NCBI RefSeq assembly: GCF_000378145.1
Contig: NZ_KB899309.1
Coordinates: 1 to 37,658, forward strand
From: Saccharibacillus kuerlensis DSM 22868
GTDB lineage: Bacteria; Bacillota; Bacilli; Paenibacillales; Paenibacillaceae
DNA length: 37,658 nucleotides
Direction: 5' to 3'
This document shows, in pieces, positions 15,789 through 25,121 of this stretch. How positions within the stretch are numbered: the stretch's first letter is position 1; each line of letters starts with the position of its first letter. A model generated the notes under the pieces. The model was not told the DNA's origin. It saw nothing but the letters and a program-made list of their open reading frames with translations, and ran no database searches. Made by a program: the position numbers and the translations under genes.

Positions 15789-16502
15789 TTACATTCTTCT
15801 TGCCAAGACCTCCATCAAAAACAGCACGGGAACCTGGGACGTCGCATTAAATCCGCCGTTCACCCGCTGCATATCCAAAGGGTAGGAAATACTCCAGTCG
15901 GACATTTTGGAAATGGTGGAATGAGGCTGACTGGTAACGCTGAGGATCTTGCCGCTGCCGGTTTGGAAATTCCGCATAAGATCCACGATTTCTTTTGTCT
16001 CGCCGGAGACGGAAAGAACGATCAAAGCTGCTTTTTTGCCTCCAATGTCCTTTACCGGGTAGTAAGGGTCTTCCAGACCGATCGAAAATTTGCCCAAATT
16101 CGAAAAGTATCTGGAACCGTACCGGGCAAGCGTTCCGGAAGAACCCAAGCCGACAAACAGAATCATCTCCGCTTCGTTAAGGATTTTTGCACCTTGTTCG
16201 ATTTTGGCTTCGAATGCGCTGGTGTTGGTTCCCTGAAAATAGTGAAGCAGGGCTTCCAAATCGCTTTGCGGAGAGAGATTGGCTGTTTCTTTTAAGTTCT
16301 CTTTCAACTGCTGTTTGAATTCGGAATAATTTTCGCATGCTGCTTTATGACAGAACCTTAAGATTGTAGAGGTGGAAACTCCCGTTTCTTTCGCCAGTTC
16401 ACGAATAGTCATGAAAAGGACCTTGTCTCGGTTTGCCGCTATATATTTGTAGATGGAAATCTCGGTTTCATTGAATCGTTGAATCGTATCGTACGAAAAC
16501 AT
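15789..16502 (-). CDS. MurR/RpiR-family sugar-phosphate-responsive regulator
   Basis: A 237-residue protein, slightly short for the family (usually 250-290). The N-terminal HTH_6 is visible as MTIRELAKETGVSTSTILRF, followed by the FKQQLKENL helix. A SIS domain spans about residues 105-225, with LFVGLGSSGTLARYGS and LIVLSVSGETKEIVDL as the sugar-phosphate-binding loops. It is 23 bases downstream of the maltose phosphorylase stop on the same strand, so it is probably co-transcribed. The target is unknown; glucose or glucosamine phosphates are typical effectors for the family. RBS-like AAGGGATG lies 7 bases before the ATG. Confidence 0.9.
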   Translation of the reverse strand: MFSYDTIQRFNETEISIYKYIAANRDKVLFMTIRELAKETGVSTSTILRFCHKAACENYSEFKQQLKENLKETANLSPQSDLEALLHYFQGTNTSAFEAKIEQGAKILNEAEMILFVGLGSSGTLARYGSRYFSNLGKFSIGLEDPYYPVKDIGGKKAALIVLSVSGETKEIVDLMRNFQTGSGKILSVTSQPHSTISKMSDWSISYPLDMQRVNGGFNATSQVPVLFLMEVLARRM

Positions 16503-16525
16503 AGCATTTCATCCCTTGGGTCCGC

Positions 16526-18877
16526 TTACGACACTTCCGCGCCTTCCGGTGCACCGGCCTGCGGATTGCGCTCGCCGGATACATTTTCTCCCGCCGGCAG
16601 ATCGACTTCGCGGCCGTAGAGGGTCAGCGAAGCCGCTGCCGGTCCTTCGTTCTCGACCGTTGTGCGGCCGCCGGTGACCTTCACTTTGAGACGCGCTCCG
16701 CGGAAGCCTACCTTGAACGACAGCGACTTCCAGCTTTCCGGAGCAAACGGGTTCAGGATCAGACGTCCGTCTTGAACACGCAATCCGCCGAAGCCGTGTA
16801 CGACGGACATCCAAGTGCCGGCCATGCTGGTCGTATGGCAGCCGTCTTCCGTATCATTGTTGTAGTTGTCGAGATCGAGGCGCGAGGTACGCAGATACAT
16901 CTCGTACGCTTTGTCCGTGTAACCGAGCTCGCCGGCAAGAATGGCGTGCACGCATGGCGACAGCGAAGATTCGTGCACGGTGATCGGCTCATAGAAGTCG
17001 AAATTGCGGCGTTTCGTCTCCAGGTCGTAGCGGTCGCCGAGGAAGAACAATCCCTGCAGCACGTCGGCCTGTTTGATATAACATGAGCGAAGAATGCGAT
17101 CCCACGACCATTTCTGATTAAGCGGCAGATTCGACGGATCGAGCTGCGCGACAGGCAAAATTTCTTTGTCCAGGAAACCGTCCTGCTGAAGGAATACACC
17201 GAGCTCCGCATCTTCCGGCTGGTACATACGCGCCGTGATATCGGCCCACTTCTCCGTTTCGTCCGCTGTCAATCCGATTCGTTCTGTGACAGAGGCATAT
17301 GTGCTTGGCTCTTCTGCTTTCAGCTTGTTCGCAACTTCCAGCGTATATTCCAGCGTCCAGGCCGCCATCCGGTTCGTATACCAGTTGTTATTGACGTTGT
17401 TTTCATATTCGTTCGGGCCGGTAACGCCGAGAATCATATAGACGCCTTTGCGTTCCGAATAGGTGACGCGTTCTTCCCAGAATCGGGACAGTTCGGCCAG
17501 CACTTCGAAGCCGTATTCGCCGAGGTAGGAGGTGTCGCCGGTGTACTCCACATAGTTATAAATGGCGTAGGCAATCGCACCGTTACGGTGGATTTCCTCG
17601 AATGTAATCTCCCATTCATTGTGGCATTCTTCGCCGTTCATCGTGACCATCGGATAGAGGGCGCCTTTGGAGAAGCCCAATTTGGCGGCGTTCTCTTTCG
17701 CTTTTTCCAAATGCTTATAGCGGTAGATCAGCAGGTTGCGCGCGACATGAGAATCGGCAGTGCTCAGATAGAAAGGCAGGCAGTACGCTTCGGTGTCCCA
17801 ATAAGTGCTGCCGCCGTACTTTTCGCCCGTAAAGCCTTTCGGTCCGATATTGAGCCGGTCATCTTCGCCCGTATACGTCTGGTGCAGCTGGAAAATGTTG
17901 AACCGGATCGCCTGCTGTGCTTTTTCGTCGCCTTCGATCACGATATCGCCGTCACGCCATTTCTCTGCCCATGCTTCACGCTGCGCATCCAGCAGAGCAT
18001 CGAATCCTTGATCGCGCGCCTGCTCGGCTAACTGCTGCGCCATATCCGCGAGCGTTTCCGGCAGATGATCGCGCGAAGTGACGTTGGCCACGTATTTGTA
18101 CAGAGTAATGCTTTGTCCGGCTTCGGCACGCAGCGAGAGCGTCACGCCGGCGAATTTCTCACGGCTGTGCGTTTCCGCTTCCACATAGAACTCTTGATCC
18201 TCGTCGCCTGCCGCCGCCAAATCGTACACCATATGGGAAGTGACGTGGAAATCGAGCTTTTTGGTTCGCACTTCGACGCTGGCGTAATCAACGGCTGCAT
18301 GTTGGGAAAGGGCATCCCAAAATTTCTCCTCGTAGTTGGAATCCTTGTTCACGACATCCGCATCGAGATACGGAGTCAGCTTAAGCTGTACGGCTTCATC
18401 CAGCGGAGTGACTGAATAGCGGATCGCGCCGATCTCTTTGAACGGCACACTGACGAAGCGCAGTGACTCGATACGTACCTTTCTGCCGCTTGGCAGGACC
18501 GCGGTCAGCGAACGGCTGAGCGTGCCTTCGCGCATATCCAATGTCCGCACAAAATCCAATACTTGGCACTGGGAGAGATCCAGCGTCTCGCCGTCAACTT
18601 CCACGTCGATGCCGATCCAATTGACGGAATTCAGCACCTTGGCAAAATATTCGGGATAGCCGTTTTTCCACCAGCCAACTCGCGTTTTGTCCGGATAATA
18701 CACGCCGGCCATGTAGCTGCCTTGCAGCGATTTTCCGCTGTACTGCTCCTCGAAATTCGCTCTCTGTCCCATGTAACCGTTACCGATACTGAATACACTT
18801 TCGGATACCTCGTTCAAAGCAGGGTCGAAGCCTTCCTCAATGATGCGCCATTCGTTGACCTTCAGATACGGTTTCAT
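16526..18877 (-). CDS. mapA: GH65 maltose phosphorylase
   Basis: A 783-residue glycoside hydrolase family 65 enzyme of maltose-phosphorylase length. Typical blocks are NGYMGQRANFEE, QGSYMAGVYYPDKTR, WWKNGYPEYFAKVLN, YGGSTYWDTEAYCLPFYL and the CHNEWEITFEEIHRNG segment (residues 418-433), which carries the catalytic acid Glu of the family, followed by a phosphate-site region near TTSMAGTW. It splits maltose with phosphate into glucose and beta-glucose 1-phosphate in the cytoplasm. Kojibiose or trehalose phosphorylase are alternatives, but the WWKNGYPEYFAK block fits maltose phosphorylases best. No beta-phosphoglucomutase gene, its usual partner, is nearby. The start at 18877 is preceded by AAGGAGAG; a 12-codon upstream extension is unlikely. 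A LacI-type operator lies just upstream. Confidence 0.92.
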   Translation of the reverse strand: MKPYLKVNEWRIIEEGFDPALNEVSESVFSIGNGYMGQRANFEEQYSGKSLQGSYMAGVYYPDKTRVGWWKNGYPEYFAKVLNSVNWIGIDVEVDGETLDLSQCQVLDFVRTLDMREGTLSRSLTAVLPSGRKVRIESLRFVSVPFKEIGAIRYSVTPLDEAVQLKLTPYLDADVVNKDSNYEEKFWDALSQHAAVDYASVEVRTKKLDFHVTSHMVYDLAAAGDEDQEFYVEAETHSREKFAGVTLSLRAEAGQSITLYKYVANVTSRDHLPETLADMAQQLAEQARDQGFDALLDAQREAWAEKWRDGDIVIEGDEKAQQAIRFNIFQLHQTYTGEDDRLNIGPKGFTGEKYGGSTYWDTEAYCLPFYLSTADSHVARNLLIYRYKHLEKAKENAAKLGFSKGALYPMVTMNGEECHNEWEITFEEIHRNGAIAYAIYNYVEYTGDTSYLGEYGFEVLAELSRFWEERVTYSERKGVYMILGVTGPNEYENNVNNNWYTNRMAAWTLEYTLEVANKLKAEEPSTYASVTERIGLTADETEKWADITARMYQPEDAELGVFLQQDGFLDKEILPVAQLDPSNLPLNQKWSWDRILRSCYIKQADVLQGLFFLGDRYDLETKRRNFDFYEPITVHESSLSPCVHAILAGELGYTDKAYEMYLRTSRLDLDNYNNDTEDGCHTTSMAGTWMSVVHGFGGLRVQDGRLILNPFAPESWKSLSFKVGFRGARLKVKVTGGRTTVENEGPAAASLTLYGREVDLPAGENVSGERNPQAGAPEGAEVS

Positions 18878-18910
18878 CGCGGGATCTCTCCTTGTCAGAT
18901 AAGGTTTGTG

Positions 18911-18927
18911 CAAACGTTTGAATTATA
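18911..18927 (-). promoter_or_regulatory. LacI-family operator overlapping the mapA promoter
   Basis: CAAACGTTTG (18911-18920) is a perfect 10-bp palindrome with the central CG typical of LacI/MalR operators. On the minus strand it sits immediately downstream of a TATAAT -10 box (18922-18927), where a bound repressor would block initiation. The -35 is poor (TCGTTT at 17-bp spacing). Confidence 0.72.
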
Positions 18928-18997
18928 CTATAAGCTTGACCGGGAAACGAGGATACCAAGCGAGTAATCGACGTTTCCCGACCTGCATACAGCCGGT

Positions 18998-20035
18998 TTA
19001 TATGTTGTTGATGGGTGAAAAAAGGGAAGATTCGCGCACGATCAGACGATGCGCAATGATATGCCGAACCGGCATACGCTCCCCGCGTGGAGTTTCGACC
19101 GTGTGGATCAATGTCTGGGAAGCCGTATAGCCAAGCTGATAGCTGCCGATATCGACGCTGCTGATCGGCGGGCTGGACAGCTCGGCAACCGCCAGATTGT
19201 TGAAGCTGACGATGCTCAGATCTTGAGGAATCCGATATCCCAATTCATTCAGACCCCGGATGACGCCGAATGTGACGAAGTCGTCGACAACGAGCATCCC
19301 GCTTGGCCGTTCGGGAAGGTTCATCAGCAGGGACATGGCCTGGTAGCCGCTGTCCTGCAGAAATTCGCCTTCCACAATCCAGTCCTGGCGCAGCGGAAGA
19401 TTGGCTTCCTCAAGCGCTTTGCGGTAGCCGTTCATTCGGTCTATGGAGACAACCATATTTGGCGGACCGCCCACGAATCCAATACGCTCATGTCCGAGCG
19501 AGATCAGATGACGTGCAGCGTCGTAAGCGGCCTGCACATTGTCGGTATCGACCGAGAGGATATCAGGATGACGCTCGCTCCGACCGACAAGCACGAACGG
19601 AAATTCGCGTTCCTGCAGAAACTCGACAACCGGATCGTCTTTGCGCGAGTAGAGCAGAACGGCTCCGTCGACACGGCGGCCGTTCACGAGGCGGGCGACC
19701 GCTTCGACCTCTTCAGCTTCATTCGCTCCGGAACTGATGAGCACATCATAACCCGAGCGGGCAGCTTGAGCCACGATTCCCCGGATCAATTCCATGAAGA
19801 ACAGGTTCAAGAACAGCTCCTCCGCCGGTTTGGGCAAAATCACGCAAATACTTTTTGTCGTTTTGGAGACGAGACTTTTCGCCATCATATTCGGATGATA
19901 GCCCATTTCCTCCATAATCTCCCGCACTTTGCGCGATGTGGCGGCGCTGATCCGCGGATGATTGGAGAGTACACGAGACACGGTAGAAGGCGAAACGCCT
20001 GCCTTTTTGGCGACGTCCTTGATGGTAACGGACAT
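18998..20035 (-). CDS. LacI-family transcriptional regulator of the maltose locus
   Basis: A 345-residue regulator with an N-terminal LacI helix-turn-helix (VTIKDVAKKAGVSPSTVSRV, hinge in KVREIMEEMGYHPN) and a periplasmic-binding-protein-like effector domain (residues 60-345) containing RVDGAVLLYSR, SVDTDNVQAAYDAARHLI and the ISSVDIGSYQLGYTA ending. The start at 20035 has GGAGG 6 bases upstream. It precedes maltose phosphorylase on the same strand, and a CAAACGTTTG operator lies between them, so it most likely represses mapA and responds to maltose or a derivative, like MalR. A half-site in its own promoter suggests autoregulation. Confidence 0.92.
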   Translation of the reverse strand: MSVTIKDVAKKAGVSPSTVSRVLSNHPRISAATSRKVREIMEEMGYHPNMMAKSLVSKTTKSICVILPKPAEELFLNLFFMELIRGIVAQAARSGYDVLISSGANEAEEVEAVARLVNGRRVDGAVLLYSRKDDPVVEFLQEREFPFVLVGRSERHPDILSVDTDNVQAAYDAARHLISLGHERIGFVGGPPNMVVSIDRMNGYRKALEEANLPLRQDWIVEGEFLQDSGYQAMSLLMNLPERPSGMLVVDDFVTFGVIRGLNELGYRIPQDLSIVSFNNLAVAELSSPPISSVDIGSYQLGYTASQTLIHTVETPRGERMPVRHIIAHRLIVRESSLFSPINNI

Positions 20036-20101
20036 GAACAGCCTCCTTTTCGTGACGCTTACCGCGTTTTCCCAAGCCAAGAGGCATTTCGGTTCGCCTT
20101 C

Positions 20102-20130
20102 ATGTTAATTCAAACGACAAGCCTTGTAAA
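20102..20130 (-). promoter_or_regulatory. Promoter of the lacI-type gene with an operator half-site
   Basis: On the minus strand TTTACA (complement of 20125-20130) and TAACAT (20102-20107) are separated by 17 bases. The spacer contains CAAACG on the plus strand (20111-20116), half of the operator seen before mapA, which would fit autorepression. Confidence 0.5.
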
Positions 20131-20218
20131 TGCGCATTTTTTCAAAATTGAATCTGCGGCATAACCTCGTCATAATAACCTCGTTGCATGAGGAGATCGG
20201 CCCAAGTTAGCGAACAGG

Positions 20219-20276
20219 AAAAAGCAGCCTTGCACTGCCGACTCCCTATCAAGGGCGGCGGTGCAGGCTGCTTTTT
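20219..20276. terminator. Terminator downstream of the GGDEF gene
   Basis: AAAAAGCAGCCTTGCAC and GTGCAGGCTGCTTTTT form a long stem with one bulge around a 25-base loop, with T-runs on both strands. It ends the minus-strand GGDEF transcript. Confidence 0.8.
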
Positions 20277-20319
20277 GGATGCAGCAGCATATTCCGGTGA
20301 TGAGAACGCGCGGAAGGAA

Positions 20320-21783
20320 TCAGTTGACCGGCCCTCGAGAAAGTTCCACTCCGGTTCCGGTAAGGACAAAACGAGCTCGGCCTTCAGCCTTGGCTTGATA
20401 CAGTGCCGCATCGGCTTTGCTGATCAGCTCATTGGCGTTGAAGTGTTCGCCCGGTCTCATCGTAAAACCGCCCACACTGATCGTAATCTGATTCGAAACG
20501 CTGGAATACTGATGCGGAATCGACAGTGAACGTACACTTTCGATGAGAAGCTCCGCAATCTGTTCCGTTTCGCGTTCGCTGTGGCCCGGAAGAATTACCG
20601 CGAATTCTTCGCCGCCGTAACGGGCGGTAAATCCGAAATGAGCAAGTGCTTCCGTCTCAAGTCTGGATGCGACGCTGCGCAGCACCATATCTCCGCCAAG
20701 ATGACCGTAATGATCGTTATACGCTTTAAAATAATCGACATCGATCAGCAGCAGCGACAAAAATTCCTTTTCACGCTGCGGAGCATCAAGCTCTTGGGCA
20801 AGAACTTCGTCAAACTGGCGGCGGTTGGCGATTCGGGTCAATCCGTCCACCAGGGACAGCTCTTTCAGGCGCTTATTGGCTTCCTCAAGTGCCTGTTTCG
20901 ATTCTTCAAGTTCTTCGTGCTGGCGAGTCAGTCTGACGAACAGTTTGTTGACCTCGGCAATAAGCGCCAGCAGAACAATGACCGAAGCGATCAAGGAATC
21001 TACACGAGCGCCGTACCAGCCGATCGTGTAACGTTCACCGGCTACCAGGCTAAGCGTCAATCCCAGCAGGAAAGCCAGCATGGCCACAATGATCCAGATT
21101 CGCAGCACGCCGCGCTTTCGATAAGGAAGCAGTACAGACAGAAAAGCAGCAAGGCTCAGCAGCCAGAGCACGGGACCAACTCCCGAAGTGAGCAGCCTGC
21201 CGTAATCGCCGTTTTCAATCAGTTTAGGCAGCAGTGAGTCTCCAAACGTTCCGAACAGGAACAGTCCGGCTGCTCCCAGCAGTACAATGCTCGTCCCTAC
21301 AAACAGATAACGGGGCAAGTGCTGCAGCGGAACCCTATCCGATTGTTTGCGAATCGAGTGGGAAAACACCAGAATCCCGCAGGGAAAGCTAAGCTGCCAG
21401 AAGCACCAGAACCATATCGACGTTTGCGCATTCGGAGCAAAAGGACCAGAGTCCGGCAGTACGCCCGTTAACGCAAGCAAATAAAATAGACTTACCAATC
21501 CAGTAAACAAGTACGTGCAGCCCAATACCAGAAGAGGCCGAATGCGCGAAGCACGGAATTGATTGAATAGAATGAATGCAGTCAGAATATCCCCCAACAC
21601 GCCCCAGGCACCGAGTGCCGGAAAGAATAGGACTAGCTTGGGCAAATGTATATGTGCGAAAAAAATAATAACGACTGTAAATAGAATTAGCGCCAATGAA
21701 AGGATGAGAGCGATTCGGCGCTGCCGAGGGCTTACATGGAAGAGAGGGTCCTGTTCCGAACCGCTGTCAAATAATATATTCAA
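20320..21783 (-). CDS. Membrane diguanylate cyclase (GGDEF domain)
   Basis: A 487-residue protein. The N-terminal ~280 residues have about eight hydrophobic segments and look like a membrane sensor domain of the MASE4 type, followed by a coiled coil (residues about 290-320, EELEESKQALEEANKRL). The GGDEF domain starts at SLVDGLTRIANRRQFD and contains LLLIDVDYFKAYNDHYGH and the active-site GGEEF near residue 390, so it should make cyclic di-GMP from two GTP. I do not see a clear RxxD inhibitory site in front of GGEEF. The TTG at 21783 is favoured, with AAAGGAAGG 7 bases upstream. It appears monocistronic. Confidence 0.9.
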   Translation of the reverse strand: MNILFDSGSEQDPLFHVSPRQRRIALILSLALILFTVVIIFFAHIHLPKLVLFFPALGAWGVLGDILTAFILFNQFRASRIRPLLVLGCTYLFTGLVSLFYLLALTGVLPDSGPFAPNAQTSIWFWCFWQLSFPCGILVFSHSIRKQSDRVPLQHLPRYLFVGTSIVLLGAAGLFLFGTFGDSLLPKLIENGDYGRLLTSGVGPVLWLLSLAAFLSVLLPYRKRGVLRIWIIVAMLAFLLGLTLSLVAGERYTIGWYGARVDSLIASVIVLLALIAEVNKLFVRLTRQHEELEESKQALEEANKRLKELSLVDGLTRIANRRQFDEVLAQELDAPQREKEFLSLLLIDVDYFKAYNDHYGHLGGDMVLRSVASRLETEALAHFGFTARYGGEEFAVILPGHSERETEQIAELLIESVRSLSIPHQYSSVSNQITISVGGFTMRPGEHFNANELISKADAALYQAKAEGRARFVLTGTGVELSRGPVN

Positions 21784-21892
21784 GGGAAAGCCTTCCTTTC
21801 TCCAAAACGCGCTGAGCAAAACCGCATGATTCCGCTTTTGATACGCATACTTTTCAGTAAGTTAACGTTAGGTGATATTTGGAGGGAAATCA

Positions 21893-22006
21893 ATGAGAAA
21901 AAGGGGGGATTATTTTAAAAAAAGGCAGAACAAAACTTTGGTAGCAGGGCTACAACCAAGCAAGGGAATTCGGCGGTTTGTCTTGGGAAAAGAGAGCGCG
22001 AGTTAG
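21893..22006 (+). CDS. Possible small basic protein, 37 residues
   Basis: This short frame starts at an ATG with GGAGG seven bases upstream and lies alone on the plus strand between two minus-strand genes. A strong hairpin terminator follows 30 bases after its TAG. The product begins MRKRGDYFKKRQNK and has 11 Lys/Arg in 37 residues, so it would bind nucleic acid or membranes or be a simple decoy. I do not recognise it. The good ribosome binding site and terminator favour a real gene; no promoter is certain and there is no homology argument available. Confidence 0.4.
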   Translation: MRKRGDYFKKRQNKTLVAGLQPSKGIRRFVLGKESAS

Positions 22007-22035
22007 TATGGAACATGTGCAGTCTTTAGATAGAA

Positions 22036-22075
22036 AAGAGCCTCGTACCTGCTGGTGGGCGGGTACGAGGCTCTT
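22036..22075. terminator. Bidirectional terminator before the Old Yellow Enzyme gene end
   Basis: AAGAGCCTCGTACC (22036-22049) and GGTACGAGGCTCTT (22062-22075) are exact reverse complements with a 12-base loop. It serves the minus-strand oxidoreductase and would also end any plus-strand transcript of the 37-residue ORF. Confidence 0.85.
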
Positions 22076-22120
22076 GTATTCATCATGACCTTATGATTCG
22101 CTTGACTCGATTAGTCGTTC

Positions 22121-23254
22121 TTACTCGGCTGTTTCGGCTTCAACGATCGGGAACCAGCCCGGTACGCCGAGAATCATGCCCCAGAGCGGATCGGGAAGTA
22201 CGAGGCGCTCTTGGTCGTCTTTGCTCAGAGTGCGAGCGATGTCGGCTTCTTGGCCTGCTTCGACTTTTTGGACCCAATCCGGCTCGATGATCAATTCACG
22301 GCCGAGAGCGACCATGGCAGCGCCGAGTTCCAGTGCTTCGACAGCCTGTTCCGGCGTGTGGATGGAGCCGACACCGATAACTGGAGTGCCAGGTGCCGCT
22401 GCTACGATCTGTTCCAGACGGGTACGATTCAAGTCGCCGCCGCGGCGCGGCTTGGAGTCGTACTCCATCAGGGAGACGTGCAGGTAGCTCAGGTTTTTGG
22501 CATCCAGCGCTTTGAGCAGCGTGAACGTGTGATCCATCGTCAGGCCTTCTTCCTGCGGCTCTTCCGGCGAGAAGCGGTAACCGATGATGAACGGCTCTTT
22601 TGTTTCCGCGGAAACCGTACGCTGCACTTCATCAACGACAGCCAGCGGGAATGCCAGACGAGCTTCGACATCGCCGCCCCATTTGTCTTCGCGGCGGTTG
22701 GACCAGCCGGAGAAGAACTGCTGGATCAGGTAGCCGTTGGCGCCGTGGATTTCCACGCCGTCGAATCCGGCACGAATCGCCAGAGAAGTAGCACGGCCGA
22801 AATCGAGTACGATCGATTCGATTTCTTCATTACTTAGCTCACGCGATTGCGAACCGTCCGGCAGTTCGATTGCACTTGGTCCAACAACGTCGCCGTTTGG
22901 TACAAGGTTGCGAGGACTTTGAATGCCTGCATGGAAAATCTGCAGTACGGCTTTGGCTCCGCCTTTTTTCAGCGATGCGGCCAGCTTGGTCAAGCCCGGC
23001 AGATTCTCTTCGCCAAAAGCAGCGAACTGATTCTGGAAACCGATGCCGCCCGGCATAATGTGAGCAACTGCAGTGATGGCAAGACCCAGCTTGTCTGTAC
23101 GGCGCTCATAGTAGCTGAGCTCAGCGTCGGACACGCTCAGATCGGGATTGGAAGAAGAGTGCGTCATTGGAGCGAGCACGATCCGGTTTTGCAGCTTGAT
23201 GCCGTCTTTCAGTTCAACCTGCTCGAAAAGTTTAGAGAATGCTGGATTAGTCAT
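22121..23254 (-). CDS. NADH:flavin oxidoreductase, Old Yellow Enzyme family
   Basis: A 377-residue FMN enzyme with the (beta/alpha)8 barrel of the OYE family. The N-terminus has LQNRIVLAPMTHSSSNPD, where the Met-Thr of APMTHSS is in the FMN-binding region, followed by GAKAVLQIFHAGIQSPR, GFDGVEIHGANGYLIQQF (the HGANGYL active-site signature) and SNRREDKWGGD. TPVIGVGSIHTPEQA and AAMVALGRELIIEPDW complete the phosphate-binding part of the barrel. It probably reduces alpha,beta-unsaturated carbonyls or nitro compounds in stress responses, related to Bacillus YqiG-type proteins. AAGGAGG lies about 9 bases before the ATG. It appears to be a single-gene transcript. Confidence 0.92.
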   Translation of the reverse strand: MTNPAFSKLFEQVELKDGIKLQNRIVLAPMTHSSSNPDLSVSDAELSYYERRTDKLGLAITAVAHIMPGGIGFQNQFAAFGEENLPGLTKLAASLKKGGAKAVLQIFHAGIQSPRNLVPNGDVVGPSAIELPDGSQSRELSNEEIESIVLDFGRATSLAIRAGFDGVEIHGANGYLIQQFFSGWSNRREDKWGGDVEARLAFPLAVVDEVQRTVSAETKEPFIIGYRFSPEEPQEEGLTMDHTFTLLKALDAKNLSYLHVSLMEYDSKPRRGGDLNRTRLEQIVAAAPGTPVIGVGSIHTPEQAVEALELGAAMVALGRELIIEPDWVQKVEAGQEADIARTLSKDDQERLVLPDPLWGMILGVPGWFPIVEAETAE

Positions 23255-23648
23255 ATAAAAAGTTCCTCCTTAAGATGGATGATGAACGTTTATCAAAAAC
23301 ACATAAGTATATTATAGTAAGAAGGTATACACTTTTCAATGTTTTGAGCAAAATAAATTTTTCGTTATTTAATTTTGTTCAATTAAAATAGAAGATAAGA
23401 TAAAATAAATAAGTGATGGCTAGTCATCTACTCGGAAAATGGGTAAAAACAATCGTTATGCCCTTTTGCGAAAACCTCTTTTTACCAGCTTACATATTGT
23501 GTGATGTTAACCGGCGTAAGCCATCCATATTTACCCTTTATTGAATTTGACAAAAAAATGTTGCGCAGGCATGGTCAATAGCTCACAACTCATGTAAAAT
23601 GAAGTGAAAATTCAAAAGCCGCGCAGAGCGACTGGAGGAAAGTTTGGC
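23255..23648. other. AT-rich divergent intergenic region
   Basis: This region separates the oxidoreductase from the amino-acid transporter and should hold both promoters. A TTGACA hexamer occurs at about 23547-23552, but its downstream -10 is not clear. A GTGTGATGTTAAC motif lies near 23500. No RNA leader or riboswitch structure was recognised. Confidence 0.4.
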
Positions 23649-25121
23649 ATGCAGAAAAAAATAATGGGGTTTTTAGCTTTATTAATCTTCTTCTTCTCCT
23701 TCGTGGGAAGTTTGGTGCCGTCGGCGAATGCCGCCGAAGCCAAAAAGACGTATACAATCGCGACGGACACGACGTTCCCGCCGTTTGAGTACCAAGATGC
23801 AAGCGGAAATTATGTCGGAATCGACTTGGATCTGCTTAAGGCAATTGCCGAGGATCAAGGCTTTGAGTATCGCCTGCAGCCTCTCGGATTCAATGCGGCG
23901 GTTCAAGCGCTGCAGTCCAACAATGTCGACGGCGTCATCGCCGGCATGAGCATCACCGACGAGCGCAAGCAGACGTTCGATTTCTCCGATCCGTATTTCG
24001 AGGCGGGTCCGATCATGGGCGTTGACGAGCAAAATACGGCAATCATGTCCTATGAAGATCTGCGAGGACTGCGCGTAGCGGTTAAGACGGGTACGGAAGG
24101 GGCGGCCTTTGCCGAATCGATCCGGGATCAATACGGGTTCACTATCGTAACTTTCGATGATTCTACCCAACTGATCGAGGAAGTCAAAGCCGGCGGATCG
24201 GCCGCTTATTTCGAAGATTATCCAGTTGTTGCTTACGGAATCGCACAGGGCAACGGCATGAAGACGCCTCTGGGTAAGGAAGCGGGCGGTTCGTACGGAT
24301 TTGCCGTCAACAAAGGACAGAATGCCGAGCTGCTTGAGATGTTTAATGCAGGCTTGGCCAATCTTCGGGAAAATGGAAAGTACGATGAGATTATGGCCAA
24401 GTATTTAGGCGAATCGTTCGCATCCGAAGGCGGCGAGATCGAAATTGCCGCAACACCGCAGATGAGAGGTTTGGAGCTGATCGGGGCTTCGATGCCTGCC
24501 TTCCTTAAAGGGATGGGTCTGACTTTGTACTACACGATTGTTTCACTGTTTTTCGCGTTCATTCTGGGTTTGATCTTCGGTTCCATGAAAGTCAGCCACA
24601 ACAAAGTGCTGCGTGGAATCGCAACGGTGTTCGTCGATATTTTCCGCGGCATTCCGCTGCTGATTCTGGCATTCTTCATCTACTTTGGCATTCCGCAGGC
24701 GTTTGGCTTCACGATGCCGGGGTGGACGGGGACGGCTGCGGTCCTGGCACTGTCCTTGAATGCGGGAGCTTACGTGACCGAAATCATTCGCGGTGGCATT
24801 CAGTCGATCGACAAAGGGCAGATGGAGGCTGCGCGCTCGCTCGGGGTTCCTTACCGGACCGCGATGCGCAAAATCATTATGCCGCAGGCAATCAAAGTCA
24901 TGGTGCCTTCGTTCATTAACCAGATGGTCATTACGCTCAAAGATACGTCCATCATGTCGATTATCGGCCTGATCGAGCTGACCCAATCGGGTAAATTGGT
25001 CGTGGCACGCACGTTCCAATCGTTCGAAGTATGGCTGATTATCGGTATTATGTACCTGATCGTCATCACGATCCTGACTAAGATTGCGGATCGTCTCGAA
25101 AGGAGAATAAGCCGTGGATAA
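23649..25121 (+). CDS. Polar amino-acid ABC transporter, fused binding protein-permease
   Basis: A 490-residue fusion. Residues 1-28 are a signal peptide with hydrophobic core and a SANA/A cleavage site. Residues about 33-265 are a family 3 solute-binding domain ([38 protein letters not shown]). Residues about 280-490 are a BPD_transp_1 permease, with the [20 protein letters not shown] loop that contacts the ATPase. Such fusions are known for glutamine/glutamate transporters in Gram-positives, with the substrate-binding part outside the membrane. I chose the ATG at 23649, preceded by GGAGG about 10 bases upstream, because it starts a proper signal peptide. Its stop overlaps the ATPase start by 8 bases. 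Confidence 0.92.
   Translation: MQKKIMGFLALLIFFFSFVGSLVPSANAAEAKKTYTIATDTTFPPFEYQDASGNYVGIDLDLLKAIAEDQGFEYRLQPLGFNAAVQALQSNNVDGVIAGMSITDERKQTFDFSDPYFEAGPIMGVDEQNTAIMSYEDLRGLRVAVKTGTEGAAFAESIRDQYGFTIVTFDDSTQLIEEVKAGGSAAYFEDYPVVAYGIAQGNGMKTPLGKEAGGSYGFAVNKGQNAELLEMFNAGLANLRENGKYDEIMAKYLGESFASEGGEIEIAATPQMRGLELIGASMPAFLKGMGLTLYYTIVSLFFAFILGLIFGSMKVSHNKVLRGIATVFVDIFRGIPLLILAFFIYFGIPQAFGFTMPGWTGTAAVLALSLNAGAYVTEIIRGGIQSIDKGQMEAARSLGVPYRTAMRKIIMPQAIKVMVPSFINQMVITLKDTSIMSIIGLIELTQSGKLVVARTFQSFEVWLIIGIMYLIVITILTKIADRLERRISRG

Noticed and set aside
23604-23648. Upstream start of the amino-acid binding protein-permease gene
   Set aside because: It would place a basic 15-residue extension before the signal peptide; the ATG at 23649 has the better ribosome binding site.
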